Source: CAZNLL01 sp964573885 (lineage in GTDB: Bacteria > Desulfobacterota > DSM-4660 > Desulfatiglandales > Desulfatiglandaceae). From it: 10,903 nt of DNA. A model generated the notes under the pieces. The model was not told where the DNA came from. It did no database searches and was given only the letters and a program-made list of their open reading frames with translations. The position numbers were made by a program, and so were the translations under genes. How positions within the stretch are numbered: position 1 is the first letter of the stretch; each line of letters opens with the position of its first letter. This document shows positions 1 through 6,782 of the stretch, piece after piece. The stretch covers positions 1 to 10,903 of the forward strand of contig CAZNLL010000123.1 in NCBI GenBank assembly GCA_964573885.1, read 5' to 3'.

Positions 1-2
1 GT

Positions 3-47
3 GAATTTGTTACAGGAGTTCAGCACACCAAGATACCTCGTGGGTGA
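3..47 (+). CDS. possible 3' tail of an upstream gene (partial, unidentified)
   Basis: The frame beginning at base 3 reads EFVTGVQHTKIPRG and stops at TGA 45-47, about 44 bases before the ATG of the ligase. It looks like the end of a protein but is too short to assign to a family. A competing frame from base 1 stays open to TGA 85-87 and ends in GRGFPGRRTQG, which looks less protein-like. Either would make the ligase an internal gene of an operon that starts left of the window. I cannot tell from this sequence which frame is coding, or whether either is. Confidence 0.3.
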   Translation, partial: EFVTGVQHTKIPRG

Positions 48-91
48 AACCGGAAGGGGTTTTCCGGGCAGGCGAACACAAGGATGAAGAG

Positions 92-1615
92 ATGGACGAA
101 ACAACACTGACCGAGGCGCTGGAGCAGGCCTTTTTGCGTTACAAGGATAAAAGGGCCATCGTTTTTGGGAACGATCGGTTTAATTACAAAGACCTGGACC
201 GGATTTCAGCGTGGGTTGCCCACGACCTGTCAGACAGGGGCCTGGGCCGCGGAGACCGGGTCGCTGTGAGGCTGGAAAAGGGCATGGCCATCGTGTTTGT
301 GTACCTGGCCTGTTTGAGGTTGGGGGTGGTTATGCTTCCTTTAAACCCTTTGTATACCCTGGATGAAGTGAGGTACTTCCTCTCCGATTCCCAGGCAAGT
401 CTTCTCATTGCCGATCCTGCCACTCGCCGGGAAACAGATCCTTTAAGGGATGAGATGCCCCACCTGGAACAAATCCTTTACGTGGACCCTTCAGGCGGAC
501 CCTGGATGGGCCGTGAACCTGAGTCCCCTTTTGACCTTCCCTTGCCTGTTGGGCCCCGGGACGGTGCCATCATGCTCTATACCTCAGGCACCACGGGTCC
601 GCCGAAGGGCTGCATCATGTCCCAAGAGAGTACCGTCATCAATCTCAAGACCCTTCACCGGGCATGGGGCATCACGGGAGACGACCGGCTTATGCATGTG
701 CTGCCCCTGAATCACGGCCATGGGCTTTACGTGGCCTTCACCGGATGTCTGCTTGCAGGTTGCCTTATGGTCATGAAAGAACGCTTCGATCCCCAAGCCG
801 TGCTTCAGGATATGGCAAACCACCGCCTTACCCTGTTCATGGGCGTCCCTACCCATTATCACCGCTTTATTCAAATCCATGGTAAAAACTCTTTTGATCT
901 TTCCTCCATGAGGCTCTTTATCTCAGGCTCTGCGCCCTTGCCTGAAGGGCTGTTTACGCGCTTTCATGAGCGCTATGGACATCGCGTATTGGAACGCTAT
1001 GGCATGACTGAGATCGGCATCCATCTCTCCAACCCCCTGAAAGGGGAGCGCCTCCCGGGAAAGGTGGGCTTTCCCCTTCCAGGGACCTCTGCCAGGGTGG
1101 TTGACCTGGAAAAGGGGACCCCCCTGCCCCCGGGCAGGCAGGGAGAACTGGAAGTGAAGGGGCCCAATGTCTTTTCCGGTTACTGGAAAAAGCCCAGGGA
1201 GACCCAGGAGAGCTTTACCCCGGACGGGTGGTTTAAGACCGGGGATATGGCCGAGGTTGACGACCAGGCCCGTTTCAGTATCGTTGGCAGGGTGAAAGAC
1301 CTCATCATCTCCGGGGGATTGAACATCTCTCCTTTTGAGGTTGAGCAGGTCATCAACACCCACCCCGGTGTCTCCGAATCCGCGGTTATCGGGGTCCCGG
1401 ACAAGTATTTTGGAGAGAGGGTGGTGGCCTACATGGTCCTGGAGGATCCAAAGGACCCTCCCTCCCTTGAAGCCATCCAGGATATCTGCAAGGAGCGCCT
1501 GGCCAGTTATAAGAAGCCGAAGGAGATCTATTTCCTGGAAACCCTTCCCAGGAATAGCATGGGCAAGGTGGAGAAGACCCTACTTCGCCAGCAATACATG
1601 GCAAAAATAATATAA
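92..1615 (+). CDS. MatB-like acyl-CoA synthetase (malonyl/methylmalonyl-CoA synthetase-like), AMP-forming
   Basis: An ANL-superfamily ligase of 507 residues that should activate a carboxylic acid with ATP and CoA through an acyl-adenylate in the cytosol. Numbered from ATG 92, visible motifs are the P-loop YTSGTTGPPKG (163-173), ERYGMTE (301-307), GWFKTGD (379-385), the hinge region VGRVKDLI (Arg400) and the catalytic lysine in NSMGKVEK (Lys492). The stretch from HVLPLNHGHGL through MGVPTHYHRFI, SNPLKGER, VGFPLPG and LPRNSMGKVEK closely resembles malonyl-CoA synthetase MatB as I remember it, including the Arg302 before YGMTE that binds the second carboxylate in that family. A dicarboxylic acid such as malonate or methylmalonate is therefore the favoured substrate, by similarity only. 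I chose ATG 92 over GTG 44 because AAGGA lies just upstream and the protein then starts at a normal family N-terminus. The lactonase follows after 17 bases. Confidence 0.85.
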   Translation: MDETTLTEALEQAFLRYKDKRAIVFGNDRFNYKDLDRISAWVAHDLSDRGLGRGDRVAVRLEKGMAIVFVYLACLRLGVVMLPLNPLYTLDEVRYFLSDSQASLLIADPATRRETDPLRDEMPHLEQILYVDPSGGPWMGREPESPFDLPLPVGPRDGAIMLYTSGTTGPPKGCIMSQESTVINLKTLHRAWGITGDDRLMHVLPLNHGHGLYVAFTGCLLAGCLMVMKERFDPQAVLQDMANHRLTLFMGVPTHYHRFIQIHGKNSFDLSSMRLFISGSAPLPEGLFTRFHERYGHRVLERYGMTEIGIHLSNPLKGERLPGKVGFPLPGTSARVVDLEKGTPLPPGRQGELEVKGPNVFSGYWKKPRETQESFTPDGWFKTGDMAEVDDQARFSIVGRVKDLIISGGLNISPFEVEQVINTHPGVSESAVIGVPDKYFGERVVAYMVLEDPKDPPSLEAIQDICKERLASYKKPKEIYFLETLPRNSMGKVEKTLLRQQYMAKII

Positions 1616-1632
1616 GGACAAGGAGAAAAGTC

Positions 1633-2403
1633 TTGGGCGCCAAAGAGATCTACTTGTTACCCGGGGGATCCATTGAAATCGACCGGTCCGTGTTCTTAAC
1701 AGGCATGGATTTGGGGCAAAAACTGAAGGCCCCCGTATACTCCATCCTGATTATCCACGATGAGGGTCCCATACTGATCGATGCAGGTTTGAACCCGGAG
1801 GGGCTCAAAGACCCCGGGCAGGCGTGGGGACCCAGGGCAAAGGTCATCAAACCTTCGCTCGCAAAGGAAGATACGTTGCAAAGCCGGCTCAAGCAACTGG
1901 GCCTGGCCCTTTCAGATATCAAGATGGTCATCCTGACCCATCTCCACTGGGACCACACCGGGAGCCTGCGTTTCTTTAAGACGGCTCCCATCATCGTCCA
2001 GAAATCCGAATACCGTTTCGCCTTACATCCCGACGCCTTCGTTTCAGCGCAATATATGGAAAATCACTTTGCTTTCACATTGAATTACCAGCTTGTGGAA
2101 GGGGATTGCATGCCCCTTCCCGGGCTTTCTCTTATCAAGACCCCGGGTCATACCCCGGGGCACCAGTCCATACTGGTGCGCCTGGATCAAGGGGGGTCCT
2201 ATATCTTTCCCGGTGACGCCATATGCCTGATGGACAATCTTCGCCTCAAGATACCCTCCAGCAACAACTGGAACAACCAGCAGGCCATGGACAGCCTCCA
2301 CCGCCTTGAGCACCTGTCCACGTTGCTGGACGCCCGCATCATCCCCTCCCATGACCCGCACATCTGGGAGGGTCTCAAGAAATCCCCGGAACCCTTTGCC
2401 TGA
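1633..2403 (+). CDS. metallo-beta-lactamase-fold hydrolase, AiiA-type lactonase family
   Basis: A 256-residue MBL-fold hydrolase expected to bind two zinc ions. The metal-binding set is complete: HLHWDH (His103, His105, Asp107, His108), His173 in TPGHTPGH, Asp195 in PGDA and His240 in PSHD. Overall layout (N-terminal KEIYLLPGG, EGPILIDAG, APIIVQKSEY, LNYQLVEGD) follows the N-acyl-homoserine lactonase AiiA, so lactone ring opening is the likeliest chemistry; thioester or other ester hydrolysis is possible. The AiiA active-site tyrosine four positions into the D-A-x-Y motif is a cysteine here (Cys198 in GDAIC). Start is TTG 1633, supported by AAGGAG a few bases upstream; the first ATG is 24 codons later and would cut into the fold. 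It lies between a ligase and a flavin oxidoreductase, suggesting a catabolic role such as opening a lactone substrate rather than quorum quenching (inference). Confidence 0.85.
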   Translation: MGAKEIYLLPGGSIEIDRSVFLTGMDLGQKLKAPVYSILIIHDEGPILIDAGLNPEGLKDPGQAWGPRAKVIKPSLAKEDTLQSRLKQLGLALSDIKMVILTHLHWDHTGSLRFFKTAPIIVQKSEYRFALHPDAFVSAQYMENHFAFTLNYQLVEGDCMPLPGLSLIKTPGHTPGHQSILVRLDQGGSYIFPGDAICLMDNLRLKIPSSNNWNNQQAMDSLHRLEHLSTLLDARIIPSHDPHIWEGLKKSPEPFA

Positions 2404-2413
2404 ATAAGATCGA

Positions 2414-2427
2414 CCCTGTTTCCAGGG
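2414..2427. repeat. small inverted repeat in the lactonase-OYE spacer
   Basis: CCCTG and CAGGG flank a TTTC loop just after the lactonase stop. It has no T-run, so it does not look like a terminator. It might form a weak intercistronic hairpin in the + strand mRNA, or may be chance. Confidence 0.25.
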
Positions 2428-2471
2428 GTATTGAAAGGGTTTCGGAAGTCATTACATATAAGGGGGTAAAC

Positions 2472-3590
2472 ATGAATAAGAAAACGAGCGTTCTCTTTGA
2501 ACCCACCCACATCCGGGGAATGGAATTGAAGAACCGGTTTGTCCGTTCCGCCACTTACGAGAACATGGCCGCACAGGATGGGTCCACTACACCGGCCCTC
2601 ACAGATCTTATGGTCCGCCTCGCCAGAGGAGGGGTTGGGCTTATCATCACCAGTCATGTCTTTGTGCGCCCCGAGGGGCAGGCCGGACCCGGGCAACTGG
2701 GACTCTATAAAGATGACCTGGTGGAAGGGTTCGAGCAGATGGTCCGGGCCGTGCATGAACAGGATTGTCCTATTGCCGCCCAGGTTTCCCATGCGGGATA
2801 CTTTGCCCCGGCCACAATCACGGGGCTCACCCCCCTGGCCGTGTCTGTAAAGCAAGGGCCGTCAAAAACAGTTCGCAAGGAGATGACCCTTGAAGACATC
2901 CAGGGCCTGGTACAGGCCTTTGGGGAGGCGGCACGCCGCGCAAAAGAGGCCGGCTGTGACGCTGTACAGATCCACGGGGCCCACGGCTACCTCTTAAGCC
3001 AGTTTCTTTCCCCGGCCTTTAACCGGCGTACAGATCGATACGGGGGCCCTGTGGAAAACCGGGCCAGGGCCCTCATTGAGGTGACCGCCCGGGTCAGGGA
3101 GGCGGTGGGGCCGGATTTTCCGGTCCTGGTCAAACTGAATTCTCAGGATTTCGTGGAGAACGGTCTTGTGCTTGAAGACGCCCTTGAGGTGGGGACCATG
3201 CTCCAGGAGGGCGGAATCGACGCCATTGAGGTGAGCGGAGGGACCATTGTCTCGGGCAAGCTCAGTCCCTCACGGGCTGGGATCCTTTCCGAGGACAAGG
3301 AGGCCTATTTTCGTGAAAACGCCAAGGCCTTCAAACAAAGGCTTCAGGTCCCTTTGATGCTGGTGGGGGGGATTCGCTCTTTTGAGGTTGCCGAAAGCCT
3401 GGTCCAGAAAGACTATGCAGACTATATCTCCATGAGCAGGCCCTTTATCCGGGAGCCGGACCTGATCAATCGGTGGAAGTCGGGTGACCTGGCCAAGGCC
3501 ACCTGTCTTTCCGATGGAAAGTGCTGGGGGCCTTTAATGGCCGGCGAGGGGCTCCGCTGTGTGGTGGAAGAGGCGCTAAACAAGAGATAG
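2472..3590 (+). CDS. NADH:flavin oxidoreductase / Old Yellow Enzyme family, single domain
   Basis: A 372-residue FMN-dependent TIM-barrel protein that probably reduces an activated C=C bond of an enone or enoyl thioester with NAD(P)H. It carries the family's N-terminal LKNRFVRSAT, the QVSHAGYFA strand, VQIHGAHGYLLSQFLSP (His168, His171, Tyr173, the usual substrate-anchoring and proton-donor set), the NRRTDRYGG signature (184-192) and the C-terminal FMN-phosphate site MLVGGIR. It stops after the barrel, so it lacks the NAD/FAD domains of 2,4-dienoyl-CoA reductase. The tail keeps Cys345, Cys351 and Cys363, but the middle cysteine of a Cx2Cx2C iron-sulfur motif is Asp348, so a 4Fe-4S cluster is doubtful. 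ATG 2472 follows an AAGGGGG ribosome site 68 bases after the lactonase. The gene ends 5 bases from the stop of the convergent block. Exact substrate unknown. Confidence 0.88.
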   Translation: MNKKTSVLFEPTHIRGMELKNRFVRSATYENMAAQDGSTTPALTDLMVRLARGGVGLIITSHVFVRPEGQAGPGQLGLYKDDLVEGFEQMVRAVHEQDCPIAAQVSHAGYFAPATITGLTPLAVSVKQGPSKTVRKEMTLEDIQGLVQAFGEAARRAKEAGCDAVQIHGAHGYLLSQFLSPAFNRRTDRYGGPVENRARALIEVTARVREAVGPDFPVLVKLNSQDFVENGLVLEDALEVGTMLQEGGIDAIEVSGGTIVSGKLSPSRAGILSEDKEAYFRENAKAFKQRLQVPLMLVGGIRSFEVAESLVQKDYADYISMSRPFIREPDLINRWKSGDLAKATCLSDGKCWGPLMAGEGLRCVVEEALNKR

Positions 3591-3595
3591 TGGTT

Positions 3596-4981
3596 TCAGG
3601 ATTCCTTGGCCTTGCGGGCATATCGCCACATGCGGGCGAAGACACGGACGGCCGTCTCCGGGAAGGAATAAAAGGGGATCCCGTGTTTCTCCAGAAAGTC
3701 ACGATCCCCTTCCACGTCCTCTCTGGTTCCAAGGAGGGAAAAGAACACGGGCTTGTTCCCTTTTTCTTTAACCACCTCCACCAGGGGAAGAAAGCTCTGG
3801 ATGTCTGAACGGGCGAAACTGATGAAAACAACACCGTGCACCCCCGGGTCCATAAGCAGGGCCCGAAGGATTTGGGTGTTGGTCTTCTCAAAGCCTTGGC
3901 TCATCATGTCCGGAAACATATCCACAGGATTTGAGGCCTTGGCCGAATTCTTGATGACCTGGGAGAGCATCTCCCGGGTCCGGGTCCCCAGATCAGCCAA
4001 AAGGAGGCCCTCTTTGGTCGCCTCATCTATGCTCATGACGGCCTGGGCGCCGCTGTAAGTAACCACGGCGATACGATCCCCCCGGGGCAGGGGGGTCAAA
4101 GAAAAACCCAAAAGGGTACTCACCAGTTCATCCACACTCCCTACCCGTATGACCCCTGCCTGTCGAAGGGCCCCGTCCAGGATGACATCATTCATGGCCA
4201 GGCTGGCTGTATGGGTGGCCGTGGCCTGGGCACCCCTTTCCGTAACCCCCCCTTTGAGGAGAAGAACCGGTTTTTTTTGTACGCATTCCCGGGCGACTTC
4301 CAGGAAGCGCCGCCCGTCCCGGATATCCTCCAGATAAAGGCCCACCATCCTGGTGGCATCATCTTGAGCTAAATAGGCCAGGGCGTCAGATTCATCCACG
4401 TCCACCTTGTTCCCCAGGCCCAAGCCCTTGGACAGTTGAAGGCCCTCCACGGAACTGATATAGCGAAGCAAGGCCCCCACGAATATGCCGGACTGGGCCA
4501 CCATTCCCACAGAACCGGGCCTGAGGGCCCGGGCATCGGCGATATAAGAAGTGGTCATGCCCGTGGAGGTGTTCACGACTCCCAGGGTATTGGGTCCAAA
4601 GCCCCGCATCCCGGAAGCGCAAAAAATCTTGTGCGCCTCCTCCTGGTAGGACCCACCCTCACCCCCTGCCTCGGCAAAGCCTTCGGATGAAATCACCACA
4701 CCCTTCACGCCTTTCCGGGCACAGGCCCGCAGGGCATCCGGGACGGCATGAGGGGGGATGAGCATGACCCCAAGATCCACCTCAAAAGGAACATCATCAA
4801 GGTGTTTATACAGGGTGAAGCCGTTCACCTCTCCACCCCCGGGATTGATCCCGGCCAACCTCCCCAGGAACCGGGTCTTTCTCAAGAGTTCCAGAAGGAC
4901 GGACCCCGCCTTCAGGGGGTCCCTGGAGGCCCCGAACACGGCCATATTCCTGGAATCCATGACCTCTTTTACAGAGCGCAT
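3596..4981 (-). CDS. ADP-forming acyl-CoA synthetase, alpha (CoA-binding / succinyl-CoA-ligase-like) subunit
   Basis: A 461-residue protein of the acetyl-CoA synthetase (ADP-forming) alpha type, which with an ATP-grasp beta subunit converts acyl-CoA, ADP and phosphate to acid, CoA and ATP. From ATG 4981 it has an N-terminal CoA-binding Rossmann domain (MAVFGASRDP at about 13-22, GFGPNTLGVVN) and two succinyl-CoA-ligase-like flavodoxin domains (MVAQSG, GLGLGNKVDVDESD, VVTYSGAQ, KASNPVDM). The phospho-histidine is His257 in ATHTASLA and the assisting acid is Glu218 in GLYLED; as I recall, both coincide with the numbers reported for the Pyrococcus enzyme, which supports this start. The start also has GGGAG upstream. 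An earlier TTG at 5092 would overlap the mutase stop and add a non-conserved, proline-rich extension. No ATP-grasp subunit is encoded here. As last gene of the leftward block it would recover energy from the pathway's CoA thioester (inference). Confidence 0.85.
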   Translation of the reverse strand: MRSVKEVMDSRNMAVFGASRDPLKAGSVLLELLRKTRFLGRLAGINPGGGEVNGFTLYKHLDDVPFEVDLGVMLIPPHAVPDALRACARKGVKGVVISSEGFAEAGGEGGSYQEEAHKIFCASGMRGFGPNTLGVVNTSTGMTTSYIADARALRPGSVGMVAQSGIFVGALLRYISSVEGLQLSKGLGLGNKVDVDESDALAYLAQDDATRMVGLYLEDIRDGRRFLEVARECVQKKPVLLLKGGVTERGAQATATHTASLAMNDVILDGALRQAGVIRVGSVDELVSTLLGFSLTPLPRGDRIAVVTYSGAQAVMSIDEATKEGLLLADLGTRTREMLSQVIKNSAKASNPVDMFPDMMSQGFEKTNTQILRALLMDPGVHGVVFISFARSDIQSFLPLVEVVKEKGNKPVFFSLLGTREDVEGDRDFLEKHGIPFYSFPETAVRVFARMWRYARKAKES

Positions 4982-5011
4982 AGGCTCTCCCACCGGCAAA
5001 AGGTTAGCCAC

Positions 5012-5038
5012 ACCCACTCCCCGGGAGCGTTGGTGGGT
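5012..5038. repeat. inverted repeat in the 107-base spacer between mutase and synthetase genes
   Basis: The spacer 4982-5088 is the longest gap inside the leftward block. It contains ACCCAC (5012-5017) and GTGGGT (5033-5038) enclosing a near-palindromic CTCCCCGGGAG. In the leftward mRNA this could fold into an intercistronic stem-loop upstream of the synthetase ribosome site. There is no T-run on the leftward side, so it is not a convincing terminator. Function, if any, unknown. Confidence 0.3.
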
Positions 5039-5088
5039 TTTAAGGGGGCGGTCCCGAACAAGAGAGGCTAAGGGATATGGGGGAGGGA

Positions 5089-6744
5089 TCAAAGGGTCTT
5101 CACCTGGTCGTATTCCCCGAAGACCTCTCTTAACACATCGCAGATCTCGCCAATGGTGGCATAGGCCTTAACCGCATCCAGAAAGTAAGGAATGAGGTTT
5201 TCATCACCTTGGGCGGCACGGCGCACTCCTTGCAAGGTGGAGGCCACCGCCTCATTGTCGCGCTCTTTGCGGAGCCGGTCGAGCTTTTCCTTTTGAAGCC
5301 GTGCCACATCGGGATTGAATTTGAAGATCTCTGCATCAACGTGTTCTTCAATCTGATACTTGTTGACCCCCACCACCACCTTTTCCCCGGACTCGACTTC
5401 CCTCTGGTACCTTCTGGCGCTTTCCTCGATCTGTTTTTGGATATAGCCGGTCTCCGTGGCGGCCACGGCCCCCCCCAGTTCATCGATCTTGGCCATGAGG
5501 GCCTTGATCCTGTTGTACATATCCTTGGTTAAATGCTCCACATAATAGGACCCCCCCAGGGGATCCACCGTGTCCGTCACGCCTGTCTCCTCCAAAATGA
5601 GTTGCTGGGTCCTGAGGCTGAGTCGAACGGCCTTCTCTGTAGGCAAGGCCAGGGCCTCATCAAAGGAGCAGGCCGCCAGGGACTGGGGCCCTCCAAGCAC
5701 GGCTGCCAAGGCCTGAAAGGCCACGCGGACAATGTTGTTTTCCGGTTGCTGGGCCGTCAAGCTGACTCCCGCCGTCTGCGTGTGATAGCGAAGCATCATG
5801 GATTTGGGGTTCTTGGCGCCGAATCTATCCCGCATCAATTCGGCCCAGATTCGTCTGGCGGCGCGGTATTTGGCCACCTCCTCAAAGAACTTGTTGTGCG
5901 TGTCAAAAAGGAAACTCATGCGGGGAGCGAAATCGTCCACCTCCAGCCCGGCCTCCAGCCCGGCCTCCACGTAGGCCGCCGCGTTGGCAAAAGTAAAGGC
6001 GATTTCCTCAATGGCCGAACATCCGGCCTCACGCATATGATAGCCTGCTACGCTGATGGTATTCCACTTGGGTACATGCTCATGACAATAGGCGAACATA
6101 TCGGCAATGAGCCGGACCGCAGGCTTGGGGGGAAATATAAAAGTCCCTCGCACCGTATATTCTTTCAGAATGTCATTCTGGCTGGTTCCTTTCAGTTCAC
6201 TGGAGGGGATACCCTGCTGCTCGCCCAGGGCCACATACATGGCCAGGAGAATGGCCGCAGGGGCATTGATGGTCATGGCGGTGGATACCTGGTCCAGGGG
6301 AATACCGTCGAAAATCAACTCCATGTCCTTCAAGGAATCCACGGCCACTCCCGCCTTCCCCACCTCTCCCTGGCTCAGGGGGTGGTCGGAGTTGTACCCG
6401 ATCTGGGTGGGGAGATCAAAGGCCACAGAAAGCCCGGTCTGCCCTGTCTCCAGCAAGAATTTATACCGCCGGTTGCATTCCTCGGCCGTAGCGAACCCCG
6501 AATACTGTCGCATGGTCCAGGGCCGGCCCAGGTACATATCCGGATGGATGCCCCGTACATAGGGGAATTCTCCTGGAAAGCCGGTCTCCGACAGATAATC
6601 GACGTCGGAAATATCATCAGGGCCGTACAGGGATTTTACGGGTTCCCCCCACTCTGTCTTGTGGGTGCTGAACCGTCTCTTGCTCAGCACCTTATCCTCC
6701 CAGCGTTTCCTTGCTTCGCGTATTTCCTTTTCTTTTGCCGTCAT
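5089..6744 (-). CDS. methylmalonyl-CoA mutase, large (catalytic) subunit without B12 domain
   Basis: A 551-residue (from ATG 6744) TIM-barrel subunit of a B12-dependent acyl-CoA mutase that interconverts methylmalonyl-CoA and succinyl-CoA. It has WTMRQYSGF, SVAFDLPTQIGY, GTSQNDILKEY, SVAGYHMREAG, FAPRMSFLFDTHN, LRYHTQTAG and PLGGSYYVE. Aligned by eye to the Propionibacterium enzyme, Tyr81 matches Tyr89, Arg199 matches the carboxylate-binding Arg207 and His236 matches His244. Isobutyryl- and 2-hydroxyisobutyryl-CoA mutases differ at the first two, so a carboxylated acyl-CoA is favoured. The C-terminal B12 domain with DxHxxG is absent; a separate small subunit is needed and is not in the window. 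The frame can start at GTG 6753, but ATG 6744 has GAGG at good spacing. It sits 38 bases after the ligase gene, so ligase, epimerase and mutase look co-transcribed. Confidence 0.93.
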   Translation of the reverse strand: MTAKEKEIREARKRWEDKVLSKRRFSTHKTEWGEPVKSLYGPDDISDVDYLSETGFPGEFPYVRGIHPDMYLGRPWTMRQYSGFATAEECNRRYKFLLETGQTGLSVAFDLPTQIGYNSDHPLSQGEVGKAGVAVDSLKDMELIFDGIPLDQVSTAMTINAPAAILLAMYVALGEQQGIPSSELKGTSQNDILKEYTVRGTFIFPPKPAVRLIADMFAYCHEHVPKWNTISVAGYHMREAGCSAIEEIAFTFANAAAYVEAGLEAGLEVDDFAPRMSFLFDTHNKFFEEVAKYRAARRIWAELMRDRFGAKNPKSMMLRYHTQTAGVSLTAQQPENNIVRVAFQALAAVLGGPQSLAACSFDEALALPTEKAVRLSLRTQQLILEETGVTDTVDPLGGSYYVEHLTKDMYNRIKALMAKIDELGGAVAATETGYIQKQIEESARRYQREVESGEKVVVGVNKYQIEEHVDAEIFKFNPDVARLQKEKLDRLRKERDNEAVASTLQGVRRAAQGDENLIPYFLDAVKAYATIGEICDVLREVFGEYDQVKTL

Positions 6745-6782
6745 ATTGCACACCCTCTATTTTGAGCTTTGCATTTTTCCTT

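Noticed and set aside
2199..2855. 218-codon open frame on the - strand
   Set aside because: It spans the end of the lactonase and the start of the OYE gene on the opposite strand, has no family motifs, and is a shadow frame.
5940..5969. 12-base tandem repeat CTCCAGCCCGGC in the mutase gene
   Set aside because: It encodes EAGLEAGLE, a helical stretch of a length expected for this family, so it is ordinary coding sequence rather than a mobile or regulatory repeat.
5533..6765. 410-codon open frame on the + strand
   Set aside because: It lies wholly antisense to the mutase gene, whose protein has clear family motifs. The frame encodes no recognisable domain and is a by-product of GC-rich codon use.
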